From Heterohyrax brucei (taxonomy: Eukaryota; Chordata; Mammalia; Hyracoidea; Procaviidae), in NCBI GenBank assembly GCA_028571685.1, contig CM053141.1, positions 137,792,833 through 137,856,832 of the forward strand: a stretch of 64,000 nt of DNA. The letters run 5' to 3'. This document shows positions 54,371 through 64,000 of this stretch, in pieces; the stretch's first letter is position 1, and the number at the start of each line of letters is the position of its first letter. Position numbers and translations under genes: made by a program. The notes under the pieces are model-generated. The model was not told where the DNA came from. It worked only from the letters and a program-made list of their open reading frames with translations, and made no database searches.

Positions 54371-54835
54371 GAAACTTGCATTACACCAACCAACGTCCAC
54401 GTCTTTTCTCAAAACCCAGTTCAGAGTCTATATTTAGCCAAGAAGTGGACTCTTGCTTGTGGTTTGCAAAAATCCAACTGAGGCAAATAAGGAAACTTAC
54501 TGATTTTCCTATAACCTAAAATTTTATGTGTATCCCTGGCTTTAAACATGGCTAGACCAGACATTTCATGTGGGCAAGGCTTGGGCCTGTTTCTTGGCTC
54601 TGTTTCCTCTAATGTTACAGGTGGGTTCCTAGGCAGGCTTTTTGTATATGCAGTCAAACATACCCCCTGGCATTTCTAAATTTAAATGAAGGCTAGGCAG
54701 AAAAGAACACACATCAACTACAGATTAGGATTGATCTTGGTATCACAGCTTTTTCTTCTGCCTTTATGTTGAACTAAAGTGAAGTGAAGCCAGTTGGTAT
54801 TATCTAGTGATGAGAGAAGAGTTCCTACAGGGTAC
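54371..54835. other. No gene recognised
   Basis: Unique non-coding sequence. Confidence 0.5.
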
Positions 54836-55032
54836 AAACTGGTAACGCCCTCAGTTGATAACCCAGCTGCTAGCCAAAAGATTGGAGGCTCGAGTGCCCA
54901 GAAGAAAGACCTCAAGATTCTCTTCCAAAAACTCAGTCATTGATAGCTCTTTGGTACGCAGTTTCACTTTGACACACACAGGGTCACAATGACTTAGAGT
55001 TGATTCCATGATAACCAGTGGTGAAAGTGATT
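54836..55032 (+). mobile_element. AfroSINE, diverged
   Basis: Head-like CCTCAGTTGATAACCCAGCT, B-box remnant GGAGGCTCGAGTGCC, and tail CAATGACTTAGAGTTGATTC. Confidence 0.65.
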
Positions 55033-56315
55033 CGAGTCAAACTGAAAATTTCCAAAGGAGGCAACACACTGTGGCAGCTCTTCAGGAGCAATGTCTCTAC
55101 TTGGTCTCTGCCAAACTAAACTATTTCATTTAAATACTCAGCTCTCTTTGGCATTTTGCAATGTTACTGTTAATTAATATGGTCATAAAATTCCTTTGCT
55201 TTACCTCAATTTTCAAAAAGAGGCAGCTACATGCAATGAAAACAGACTATTTGAAAGTCCAGGGTTCTACCTCTATCAGTTTGAAAAGTCATCTAAACTC
55301 CCAGTTTTATCACTAACAAAAAGAGTGCTGAGTGAGGTAATTCTAGGGCTTTCTTCAAGTTCTGAAATGCCATGAATCCTTGTACTGCTGACCTCGTTCA
55401 TACAGTTTTGGAGGTTTTTCTTTTTGCTTTTTTGATATCATTTTTCCATCAACAAGGGAAATCTACCACTCAGAACTCAGAGACAGTCATCACCAAGTAG
55501 GTCAGAAGCATTCTGCAAGAAATGAAAGCATTTCAGAAGTTTCACAGAAGGTAAGTGGGTAAGCCAAGGGCTCATTATTCTGAACACTTCGGCTTCCACA
55601 CGAAAACAAGCAAGCACACAGAAAGCAGTCCAGCCCAGCTTCAACAGGAGCTGAGTGCCTACATATTGATTACATGTCTGGTTGGGTCACAGAAGTGCTG
55701 GTGTACATTAAGTAGGGAAAGGACTGAAAATTACATTAATTCGAAGAGCTAAATCAATATTTAACAATGCAGTTAGTGCTGGTTGACCTTAAACGCACCT
55801 TTAATGAAACAAAGGTGATTCAGGCCATCCTCCAGCACATGCCATTCAGAACTATGAATTAATGCAGAACAGATACAATACAGACTTCTAACGTGAACAC
55901 CTTTGCAGCTTGGTTGGACTGAGAGGAGAAGGTCACAGCTGCTCTCTTTAATGCAACTCAGGTTTTATTCATGTAGTGTTCTATCTTCATTTATCTCCTC
56001 TTTCCCTGTCTCAAATAAGAATTGGATAGCTTTGATTTCAGTGTATTTAAAAGTAGAAGGATTTCTATAACTACTTTCCCAGCAAATTAGTAGACCTTTT
56101 GTGATAACTTTGTCATTTTGTGCACTTTCTTCACAAGCAAACATAAATGTTACCAGTTGTTACTCTAGGAATCCAGACTGTCTTACTGTAACAATATACG
56201 TATTTGCATACTAACTCTGGTTTATACTCCAGCAGCACGAAGTTTACTGAAATAAATTTGCTTATGTTAATAAGACAGACGTCTTCAACATTCTTAATTC
56301 ATATTAGGGAAAGGA
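55033..56315. other. No gene or repeat recognised
   Basis: Unique non-coding sequence. Confidence 0.5.
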
Positions 56316-56472
56316 AGAGCACTGTGGTACAATGGTTAAACATTCAGCTATTAACCAAAAAGTCGGCAGTTCAAATCTATCAGTCACTCCTTGGAAAACC
56401 TCTGGGGCAGTTCTGTTTTGTCCTGTAGGATCTCCATGAGTCACAATGGTCTCAACAGCAGTGGATTTAGTT
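56316..56472 (+). mobile_element. AfroSINE
   Basis: Head GAGCACTGTGGTACAATGG, B-box GCAGTTCAAATC, tail GAGTCACAATGGTCTCAACA. Confidence 0.88.
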
Positions 56473-57724
56473 TGTTGTTGTTGTTTATTGTTAAACGCAA
56501 TACTGAAAAAAAAAAAACTCAAGATGTCAGGGAATCTTCTGAGTGGCTATTAGCTACTAAGCTAACAGATGTGAGACTTTCTGAAATTGCCTTACTGCCT
56601 GTAAATTACCCAAGCTATATGGCATTATAGTTATTACTACCAAGGACTTAATAACTCTAAGGAAAAGGTCAATCTAAGAATCTATTTTAATACACCTTAA
56701 GGCAGCAAAAGGCTCTAGAGAATTCCAAACAGAGCCCAGGAAAGTTTACATAATTTTATGACTTAGAGATGCTAGTGCTGATGGTGCCGTTTTCCTTCCA
56801 GCCCAATGTGGCTGGAAGGACAAACATGTGATAATTACAAATCTCTCCTGAGACACCTCCCTTTCATTTGTTGTTTGGTGATGGCTACAGTTCTCTCTGC
56901 TGCCCTGCCTTTCTCAGGGCTGTCTGCTGGTTACCATGGTGATGAGGTTCAGTGCATCCTGTGAGCTAAATCAGCATTCTGCAATGTCCAAGGCACTGGC
57001 AGTAGGAATTTGCTGAGAATTGGGCAAGTTTGTAGACTGGATATCAAAGCAGTTGCTTGAAAGTATAATGGTGTACTCACAAGTGCAAGAGAAGAAGAGC
57101 CTTCCACAGAATAAGATCACAGTTTTCCTGTCACAAATGACCTGCTCTCCCATAGCGCCAGCCAAGAGCACCCTGGACAGATGGGGAACAGGTAATGCAG
57201 GTTAGGCTTTCCAGCTAATACTAAGAGATGAACAGAAGAAACTGCTTGCCCGAACAGCAGCCAAGCAACAGCTCAGCTCCTGGAGATTCCCTCTGCCCGG
57301 GACACCACAAACAAGACCCACTATGCACACTCTCCTTTTCACACGGCCTCAATGTCAAAATCTTCACTGACTTTAAAAAGAATTGAGACTATTCATAAGA
57401 GAGGATGGAAATCCAAGGTCTAAGAATTAATTCCTACCCACAGTGTTGCTATCCAGGAAAACAGAAATATTTACTTTTCCATCATGCCGGAGACATGCAA
57501 AAGACATGGAAACTACTGATCTTGTCTCCTGGAGCTGTCAGTCTTCACTTAGGCCAAACCACTATCTTCACAAAGTTACTGAGTTCTGGTTGTTTGTAAA
57601 TGTCTTAGGAAATTTTTATTAAATTTTAAAATTATTTAAAGATGAATATATCATATGGTATACGTAGAAAGTATTATGAGTACATATGTGTCTAGATACG
57701 TGTGTGTGTGCGTATGTATATATA
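56473..57724. other. Unique sequence; possible regulatory element
   Basis: No repeat is seen over 56760-57350, which is less AT-rich than its surroundings. It includes GGTTACCATGGTGATG (56929-56944), which resembles an RFX X-box (GTNRCC-N0-3-RGYAAC) with an imperfect right half. A TG/TA-rich run lies at 57690-57725. Nothing else supports function. Confidence 0.3.
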
Positions 57725-58475
57725 GTGGGACTGCAAAGTGTTAGGCAGCTTCTTATAAAGTTAAACACGCAGTTAACATAAAATCTAGCAACCCCATCTC
57801 AAGTATGTACCCAGGGAAAGAAAACTGTGTTCACCCAAAAGCTTATACATTACTGTTTATACCAAGAACTGGAAAAAATGTAGACGTTTTCAACAAAGGA
57901 CGTGACCAGTTCTAACCAGTGGAGTCATGACCAACACAGAAATCAGAACAGGCCCATATCCGTTAAATGTGGATGCACTGGAGCAATAACTGGAACAAGA
58001 AAAATTCCAGGTTGAGGCCCTGGAAAAGGAAACTCAGGAGAGACATAGTGAGCTCCTTTTAGGAGCTCAATGCAAGAGAGTGGATTACTGCCAGGATGGT
58101 GAAGGGCAACACATTCAAAGCAACTTCACTGGCCACAATCTTTGAACCATATACTGCTGTTTTGGACTCTGCTGGTCAAGAGATTTAGCTGCTATGCAAC
58201 ACCCATGCTGGCCTTGTTTTGTAGGAGAGAGATTAAGTTTCTAGCAGGGTGTCAACCGGAATTTTTCCCATTCAAGTTATCACTCCAGCACACCCACATT
58301 TTACAAATTAGGGTTTGTTTCAGTTTCCCTGTATCAGCCGTGACTGAACCAGGTTTGAAGCTCTGTTTTCAACACATGACTGAATAAACAACCTGTAGTA
58401 CATCCCTACCATAAAATGCTACTCGCAAATAAAAAAGAAGATGCAACAACATAGATGAATTGCAAACGCATCATA
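57725..58475 (+). mobile_element. Old L1 3' region split by an unknown insert
   Basis: 57725-57885 (AGCAACCCCATCTCAAGTAT, TATACATTACTGTTTATACC) and 58386-58475 (ATAAACAACCTGTAGTACAT, GCAACAACATAGATGAATTG) are consecutive parts of an L1M-type ORF2 end. The 500 bases between are foreign. Confidence 0.7.
57886..58385 (+). other. Unidentified insert in old L1
   Basis: GTTTTCAACA stands at both borders (57887 and 58362), which suggests a target duplication. One frame within it (about 57968-58060) reads DALEQ, stop, LEQEKFQVEALEKETQERHS, like a coiled-coil, then CKRVDYCQDGEGQHIQ. This could be a fragment of a processed transcript. There is no clear poly(A) tail and I cannot name a parent. Confidence 0.35.
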
Positions 58476-58480
58476 CTAAG

Positions 58481-58530
58481 CTGGGGTTTCTCAACTTTGG
58501 CACTACTGACATTTAGGATCATATATATCC
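58481..58530 (+). mobile_element. hAT-Charlie scrap (MER20-like)
   Basis: GGTTTCTCAACTTTGGCACT, then ACTGACATTTAGGATCAT resembles one end of MER20 as I remember it. Confidence 0.5.
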
Positions 58531-59444
58531 TTGTCTCCCTTTCTTCTGTCCTGAATTTTAAGCCAGTAGATTTTTGTAGAATGAAAACAATTTTCAGAGC
58601 TAAGGAGTAAATCATATTAACTCACTTTCTTTGGGAATTAGTTATAAAGAACAGGAATCACCATCAAGAACCAACTACAAGCTACTTGAACTTTTTCATT
58701 TTACAGACTGATTCAACATTCTTAACAAAATCAAGAGACCAAATTATAATATGATAATACAGTGAAAATTAACACTGAACATTTCTTTTGACCCTCAGCC
58801 CCATCAATACATATTTATCCCTTTAATGGACCATGTAACAAATACGTCTGGTACATTCACTTCATATTATCATATAATTCAATTATAATACATTTAACTG
58901 ATACTCTAATTTTAATAAACTGTTAACATCAGATTGCTAAAAGCTACCACACATAGTTGTCTCTCAAGGATTTCTACAAAGGGCACGATTACAGAAATCA
59001 TTCAACCTTCTACAATGTAAAATATGCTCTGATACATGAATATATTTACATTCTAGCAAATTGAGGATGGAAGCACAATGAAAAGTCACCCACACTTCAC
59101 AACCCCCAGGAGTATTTACTAAATAAAAGCAGGTGAATATTAGTTAAGAACAAGCAATGTGGCATTTTAACTCGCCCTGTACTTCCACGCTGCTCCCTCC
59201 AGCTCTATGATAGCTTTCAACATCATCAGCCTCACAAAACCCAGCAACCTAGCAGCTGCTAGAGAAAGGATATTAGATGGTGGTCCCCAAAACCCCCATT
59301 CCCAGAGAAGTGTCTTTATTTGACCTGCCTGACAGCTCACTGGAAAGCTACATTTTCCCAACTTGCCTTTGTTTGCCCTGATCAAAAAACTTCAAGGAAA
59401 AACTGGGATTGAGATATTCACAAAGGGCTTTGAAAGTTCTGACA
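58531..59444. other. No gene or repeat recognised
   Basis: AT-rich unique sequence. Confidence 0.5.
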
Positions 59445-60073
59445 CACTCCTGGGGAATTGCTGGCAAGATTATAAAATGCTGCAGTCACTGCAGTAAAAC
59501 AGTCTAGCCATTCAAAAAGTGAAACACAGATTTACTGTTTACCCAGCAGTTCCATTCCTAGGTTATAGCCAAGAAAATTAAAAATATGTCCACGCAAAAA
59601 CTTGAACACAAATGTCCGTAGCAATATCATTCATGATAGCCAAAAAGTGGAAACAACCCAAATGTCTACCAGCTGATAAATGAAAAACTAAAATGTTATA
59701 CATCTATTCAATAGACCATTATTCAACTGTAAGGAGGAATGAAGCACTAAGATTTGCTTCTATATAAAGGCACATTAAAAACATTATGAGAACTGTTAGG
59801 AACCAGGCACAAAAGGGCACATATTATATGATTCCATTTATATGAACCGTCCACAACAGGAAAATCTGTAGAGGAAGAAAAGTAGATTAATGGTTATCAG
59901 GAGACAGGAGGAAGAAAGGAACAGGGAGTAACTTGGAGGCTGATGAAAATGCTCTAAAATTAGATCACGGAGATGGTTAGACAACTCTGAATATACCAGG
60001 TATGCACGCAGAATTATATACTTTAAAAGGGTGAATGTCATGGTATAGGAATTACATTTCAATAAAGTTTTTA
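59445..60073 (+). mobile_element. Old L1 (L1M-type) 3' end
   Basis: The course GTGGAAACAACCCAAATGTC, CATATTATATGATTCCATTT, GAGATGGTTAGACAACTCTG, ending CATTTCAATAAAGTTTTTA, is the end of ORF2 and 3' UTR of an ancient L1. No open frame of note. Confidence 0.85.
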
Positions 60074-60367
60074 CCACACAAAAGAATATATTCATTATGC
60101 TTATTCTTAGGTAATAATAGCAAATTAATCAAATTAACCTTAAAAGGCTGGTGGTGCTAATTCATCTTAGAGCATATTACAAATGTAGAGAAGGAAGAGC
60201 TAAATAAAGAAAAGCATCTTAATTTATTTCTGACCCTTAAATATACTTAAACATCAGAAAATATACAGACTTAATTACCTCTCAGTAGCTTAGAAACAGA
60301 TACCCTCCACTGATTTCACATTTTGGTTTCAAAAAGGAAAATATCCATATTTCAAACCAAGCTAGCC

Positions 60368-60528
60368 AACACAAAATGAACCCACAGCAATCAAGTTGAT
60401 TCCAACTCAGAGTGACCCTAGAATAGAGTGGAACTGCCCCATAGAGTTTCCAAGGAGCGCCTGGTGGATTTGAACTGCTGACCTCATGGTTAGCATCATA
60501 AGTTCTTAACCACTTCACCATTCTTCGC
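60368..60528 (-). mobile_element. AfroSINE
   Basis: Reversed tail CAATCAAGTTGATTCCAACT, body GTTTCCAAGGAGCGCCTGGT, head CTTAACCACTTCACCATTC. Confidence 0.9.
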
Positions 60529-61138
60529 CGTTATCTATAATTTGACTGCTGTGAGTGCAAAAATACTTAAAGGTGAGCTAGCACTACTTTGCGTTTATAC
60601 TGACTCCCAATCAACACTCTCAATTTTCATGTGGTTTAAAAAAAATCAATTGGATTAAAAATGTAATTTCCTGAATGAAAAAACTTTTTCTGTTACCTGT
60701 GTTTGTTATATTCCAGAGATTACAAACTCAAATGCCTACAAAGTCTGGGCAGGAAACTTATATGGACAAAAGTTGTCTTATACTCTTCAATTTTCCACAG
60801 ATGTTACCAGATAACCTTAATGAGATATATTTGGGGCTCATATTTTTAAATACTGTCATTTCTTATTTTTTGAAGAAATGTTTATATAAATATCTGTATT
60901 GCTAGTTTCTCTTCAAAAATAGGTAAATTTGGTAACTCTCATCCACATTTTTGTACTGCAACTATCTAGCTGTGCAAAAGCCAAATAACATGCATCTGTA
61001 TGCTAGATACAAGTGTATGTTTTTAATTTTTCAACTATGTTGTACATAATTCTTAGTGTAACTATCACTGTACTGTAAAACCTACCAGTTACAAAAAATT
61101 CTTTATATAATTATCTCAATACAAGACTATGAGCTCTT
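60529..61138. other. No gene or repeat recognised
   Basis: AT-rich unique sequence. Confidence 0.5.
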
Positions 61139-61212
61139 AACAACAACAACAACAAAAACCCACACCTGTTGCCATTAAATCGATTCTGACTCATAGAAAC
61201 CCTATATGCTCT
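61139..61212 (-). mobile_element. AfroSINE 3' end with (CAA)n tail
   Basis: AACAACAACAACAACAAAAA precedes GTTGCCATTAAATCGATTCT. Only the last 50 bases of the SINE are present. Confidence 0.75.
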
Positions 61213-61663
61213 GAAAGGGTAGAAATTGTTTCTATTTTTCGTGTTATGTAAAAGTGATATATCCAATATCTGTGTGCAGGAAGTACAGTGACATTCAAAA
61301 CACAAATAATACTGCTTTTACTTTGAGCTTAAGATTTCAAAAGGATTACTGAACATTATTATTAAAAAAAAGTGAGCAAATAGTTCAAAAGCAAGATGTT
61401 CATTAGAGCATTATTATTAAAAATTAAGAAAAAGGTGAATGTCAGAAAATCAGGGTGTGATTTAAAAAACTGTGTAACTCATAAGATGGAATGTAAAGCA
61501 GCCATTGCATTTTAGTGAGAAAATATGGTGCCCTGCCAAAGGAACACTAAATCAGACATAAATTATGTAAACAATTGGATGAAAAAGAATAAAAGATGAG
61601 ATGAAAATTAAACTCAATGTTAAACCATGATGAAAATATTCACTTTTTTTAATTTTCCCTATA

Positions 61664-61712
61664 CACAGAAAACAAACTTACTACCATCAAGGTCAATCCT
61701 GACTCATAGTGT
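61664..61712 (-). mobile_element. AfroSINE 3' end scrap
   Basis: TACCATCAAGGTCAATCCTG, then ACTCATAGTGTCC; about 50 bases only. Confidence 0.6.
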
Positions 61713-61779
61713 CCTTACTTCCAAATAATATTTTAAGTAGAAAAACTAAAACTCAAAAAAATTATATTTCTCATCTTAC

Positions 61780-62105
61780 ACAAATTCATATTCACTGGTA
61801 AGTCTGGCTAATACAGCCAATTTCAAAAAAATTACAGCGAACAAGGTCATGTAACTTATGTTCTCCATCCCCACCCCCTTAGTAGGAACCATACCAATAA
61901 ACACAGCCAGAGCCCTTATAAACGAAGTCTTGGCCAGCAGAAGGATAAAGAGAAATGCGTTAGTACAAACCAAAAAAGTGCCATCAAAGAAACAACTCAG
62001 CGTCAACTGGGTCCACAGCATCACCATCATGAGCAAACATTCCTGTCTCAAAAAGAAGCCCCAACAGTTGCTAAACAAATGCCCAAATCTGACATTCATG
62101 TACTG
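61780..62105 (-). CDS. Possible internal exon, hydrophobic protein (uncertain)
   Basis: On the minus strand a good 3' splice site (pyrimidine tract 62127-62110 then CAG at 62108-62106) precedes a 326-base open segment starting QYMNVRFGHLFSNCWGFF. It ends next to GTAAGA (61779-61774), a strong 5' splice site. The segment contains about three hydrophobic stretches (LLMMVMLWTQLTLSCFF, AFLFILLLAKTSFIRALAVF, YMTLFAVIFLKLAVLA) and ends RLTSEYEF. The open frame also extends 5' of the acceptor to 62372, into a hAT repeat, so openness alone is weak evidence. I do not recognise the family. The opposite strand is also open over 61858-62109. It may be chance. Confidence 0.22.
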
Positions 62106-62261
62106 CTGAAAGGGGAAAAAAAATGTAGAATGCAGAATATATTCATTCCTACTTCTAACCAAGAAACTGTAAGTCCAATTCAATGCCTGGAATTTGATTC
62201 TAGGACTCAGCAAAAATATAATGGCATCAAGGGGATCTTCCCTTCTGCCTGAAGTACAGAA

Positions 62262-62470
62262 CAGAGGTTGGTGAACTTTTTCTGTAAAAGGCCAGATCAT
62301 ATATTTTTTTTTTAATATTGCCAGCCATACCAGCTCTGTGCAACTACTCAATTCTGCTTCTGTAGTGTGCACAGTACATAAACAAATGGGGGTGGCTATG
62401 TCCTAGTAAAACTGAATTTAACAGGTGATGGGCAGGATTTGACCCAACGGCTGATGTAGAAAGTCACAAG
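62262..62470 (+). mobile_element. hAT-Charlie (MER1-group) element
   Basis: CAGAGGTTGGTGAACTTTTT, CTGTAAAAGGCCAGATCATA, GTGCAACTACTCAATTCTGC and GGATTTGACCCAACGGCTGA follow a common MER1-group non-autonomous hAT. The exact subfamily is not assigned. Confidence 0.8.
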
Positions 62471-62636
62471 TGAAAATCACTCAACCCAATAATGGAAATA
62501 AGCTATATAATCTACAAATAATTTTTTTAGCCCACCAGACAGCTAACCTTAAGTAAACTAGTGATCTAAAATCCAAACGGTGACAATCTCCCTCAAAGAG
62601 AAAAAACACCCATTACCTACCTCACCTTTATCCGAA

Positions 62637-62797
62637 TTCACTGCTGTTGAGTCAATTCCCACTCATAGTCTGTCCCCAAAGGACAGACTAGAATTGCCCC
62701 ATGGAGTTCCCAAGGAGCACCTGATAGATTTGAGCGGCCAACCTTTTGGCTAGCAGCCGTAACACTCGGCCACGACACCACAACGGTTGCCATCTCA
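62637..62797 (-). mobile_element. AfroSINE with small internal palindrome
   Basis: Reversed tail TGTTGAGTCAATTCCCACTC, body, head CACTCGGCCACGACACCACA. AGTCTGTCC-CCAAA-GGACAGACT at 62668-62690 is a perfect 9-base hairpin made by a local change in the body. Confidence 0.9.
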
Positions 62798-62957
62798 CCT
62801 TTATCGAGACAGGAAAAGGAAGGAGGAAGCCACCATAGACCTAGGTAAGAATAAAAAGCTGTCACTTTAACCATAGGCTGGTATGATTCTTTAGAATCGC
62901 TCATCACCAGCCACAAAAGGAATCTGTATTCATTCATCCAACTGTTTTACAAACCAA

Positions 62958-63160
62958 AGAGTAGTGGTCAGGAGCCTAGCTGATAAAAGGACTTTGCAAT
63001 TGGCAGTTCAAACACATTCAGCATTTCCGTGGAAGAAAAGTCTGGAGAACTGTTTCCATAAAGATCACAGCCATAAACACCCTACGGAGCAGTTTTACTC
63101 TGTAACGAATGGGGTTATTATAAGTGGGGCTGACTTCATAACAGCTAACAACAACAAGCC
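62958..63160 (+). mobile_element. AfroSINE with RTE-type tail
   Basis: B-box GGCAGTTCAAACAC, body CTGTTTCCATAAAGATCACA, tail GGGGCTGACTTCATAACAGC followed by TAACAACAACAAG. The CAA tail is the RTE type rather than GGTTTGGTTTT. Confidence 0.85.
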
Positions 63161-63520
63161 TCATAGTCATATCCAAGATTTGAGTTCGAGCCGCAGAATG
63201 GAGGGAGATCTCTTCTATAGCACAGACATACGGGACCTGCCTAACTTTGAAGGTGGAAGAGGAGAACTGAGAGAAACCTCCAGCACCCAGGAATCTGCAC
63301 GAGTAAGGACAGCAGCAGTCTCAGAATCCCAAGATGGAATCTCCTGGGAGGTACTGGGAGGTACACAGGGCCTGCTGAAGTATGAGGGCAGGGCAGAAAA
63401 CCAAGAGAAACATTCCCTCACTCTAGAACTTGTCCTGAGTCCAAACAGCAGCAGTCTACCACTGGAAGATGGTGCACAAGTCCTAGTGAAGACTCAAGCA
63501 ATTTAAAAAAAGAAAAAGAA
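63161..63520 (+). other. Open frame downstream of a SINE, no known domain
   Basis: A 180-codon frame (62964-63506) begins in the SINE and runs through otherwise unassigned sequence (MEGDLFYSTDIRDLPNFEGG, RAENQEKHSLTLELVLSPNS). It is polar, with no TM or known motif. It lacks a convincing start context outside the SINE, so I treat it as non-coding until shown otherwise. Confidence 0.25.
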
Positions 63521-63654
63521 CAACCCCAAAAAAATCTCACACTCTAGGTCTCACACTAAGTAGGCTGCCACAGCCTTTTACTAGTAGGTGCATCAGATAT
63601 AACTCAAGCAACAACAAAGCTCAAACCCAACTCAACTAGATATTACCAACCTGA

Positions 63655-63812
63655 AGGTGAGTGATTCAGCCTCACCCAGCAGCTCCATGGAAGAAAACAG
63701 TGGTGATCTGCTTGTGTCAGTGGCAGCCAAGAAAACACTATGAACCAGTCCTGCTCCATAACACACCAGGTCACCATGAGTTTGAATCGACTCAGTGGCA
63801 ATGGAGTAGGAC
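63655..63812 (+). mobile_element. AfroSINE, diverged
   Basis: Body CAGCAGCTCCATGGAAGAAA and tail CATGAGTTTGAATCGACTCA, then GTGGCAATGGAG. The head is degraded. Confidence 0.8.
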
Positions 63813-63814
63813 TT

Positions 63815-64000
63815 TTTATTTTTTGTTTTTTCATTAATTACAGTAAAAGAATAAAATTTCTAACATCTATCAATTATCTCATCTATGATAAACCCTCAGC
63901 CCCTCACCCACTCATGTAGCCAACACAGTCCTTTTGTTCTGTGGATAATTCTCTTGTTAAGTCCTTATAACAGGGATCTCATGCAAAATTTCTCCTTTAA
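63815..64000 (-). mobile_element. Possible L1 3' end running off the window
   Basis: A T-rich start (63815-63832) and the later CAGGGATCTCATGCAAAATT resemble a reversed L1 3' UTR/ORF2 end. The element continues beyond the window. Confidence 0.4.

Noticed and set aside
62668-62690. Perfect 9-base hairpin as a transcription terminator
   Set aside because: It lies inside a SINE body and arises from a local change; there is no polymerase III or bacterial-type terminator context.

Overview
This is a mammalian nuclear DNA window with no protein-coding gene I can recognise. The repeat content points to an afrotherian, probably elephant, manatee or hyrax. It holds many tRNA-derived SINEs of the AfroSINE type, whose 3' ends resemble the RTE LINE in the same window (a GAGTCGGAAT-CGACTCGA-like motif before the tail). 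It also holds several long RTE (BovB-like) LINEs, L1s with a G-rich 3' UTR, MaLR/ERVL-like LTRs, and old mammal-wide repeats (MIR, L2, hAT-Charlie). The species assignment rests on my memory of these families and has not been searched. Almost every long open frame is a decayed fragment of one of these elements or lies in repeat-derived or unique non-coding DNA. The window is best read as intergenic or deep intronic. || Layout. 1-5000: minus-strand RTE, then L1 fragments broken by SINEs and by a foldback copy of L1 sequence. 5000-11350: mostly unique, with MIR, L2, a SINE and a minus-strand RTE 5' half. 11355-14866: long plus-strand RTE split by an LTR. 15930-18850: AT repeat, MaLR-like internal sequence, nested LTRs, SINE and a self-inverted RTE. 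19911-20520: a tRNA-Gly/RTE composite SINE, microsatellite and AfroSINE. 24944-28032: near full-length RTE. 28200-28950: four clustered SINEs, three of them at copies of one 9-base target. 30554-39794: nested LTR / 6.2 kb L1 / LTR block, followed by MaLR-like internal sequence and a second type of LTR. 40232-41193: a small DNA transposon with a decayed arthropod-type mariner transposase. 41197-45138: old plus-strand L1 with a repetitive 5' region. 45139-49545: RTE, SINE and L1 pieces and a possible retrocopy. 50812-51305: LTR. 53830-54370: rearranged mariner. 54800-64000: SINEs, old L1 and hAT pieces, and one possible exon at 61780-62105. || The elements relate to each other in three ways. The SINEs share a 3' end with RTE, as expected if they use the RTE reverse transcriptase. 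The LTR family seen at 30554 and 35742 lies on both sides in time of a full-length L1 insertion. Ultra-short pieces of a SINE/RTE-type 3' end occur with direct flanking duplications, which suggests extremely truncated retrotransposition. || The most unusual item is the transposon at 40232-41193. It has imperfect terminal inverted repeats and a broken reading frame. Its motifs (an N-terminal helix-turn-helix-like block, DEAHFWMNG and VTVNGKRY) are those of arthropod Tc1/mariner transposases rather than the usual mammalian mariner or Tigger families.
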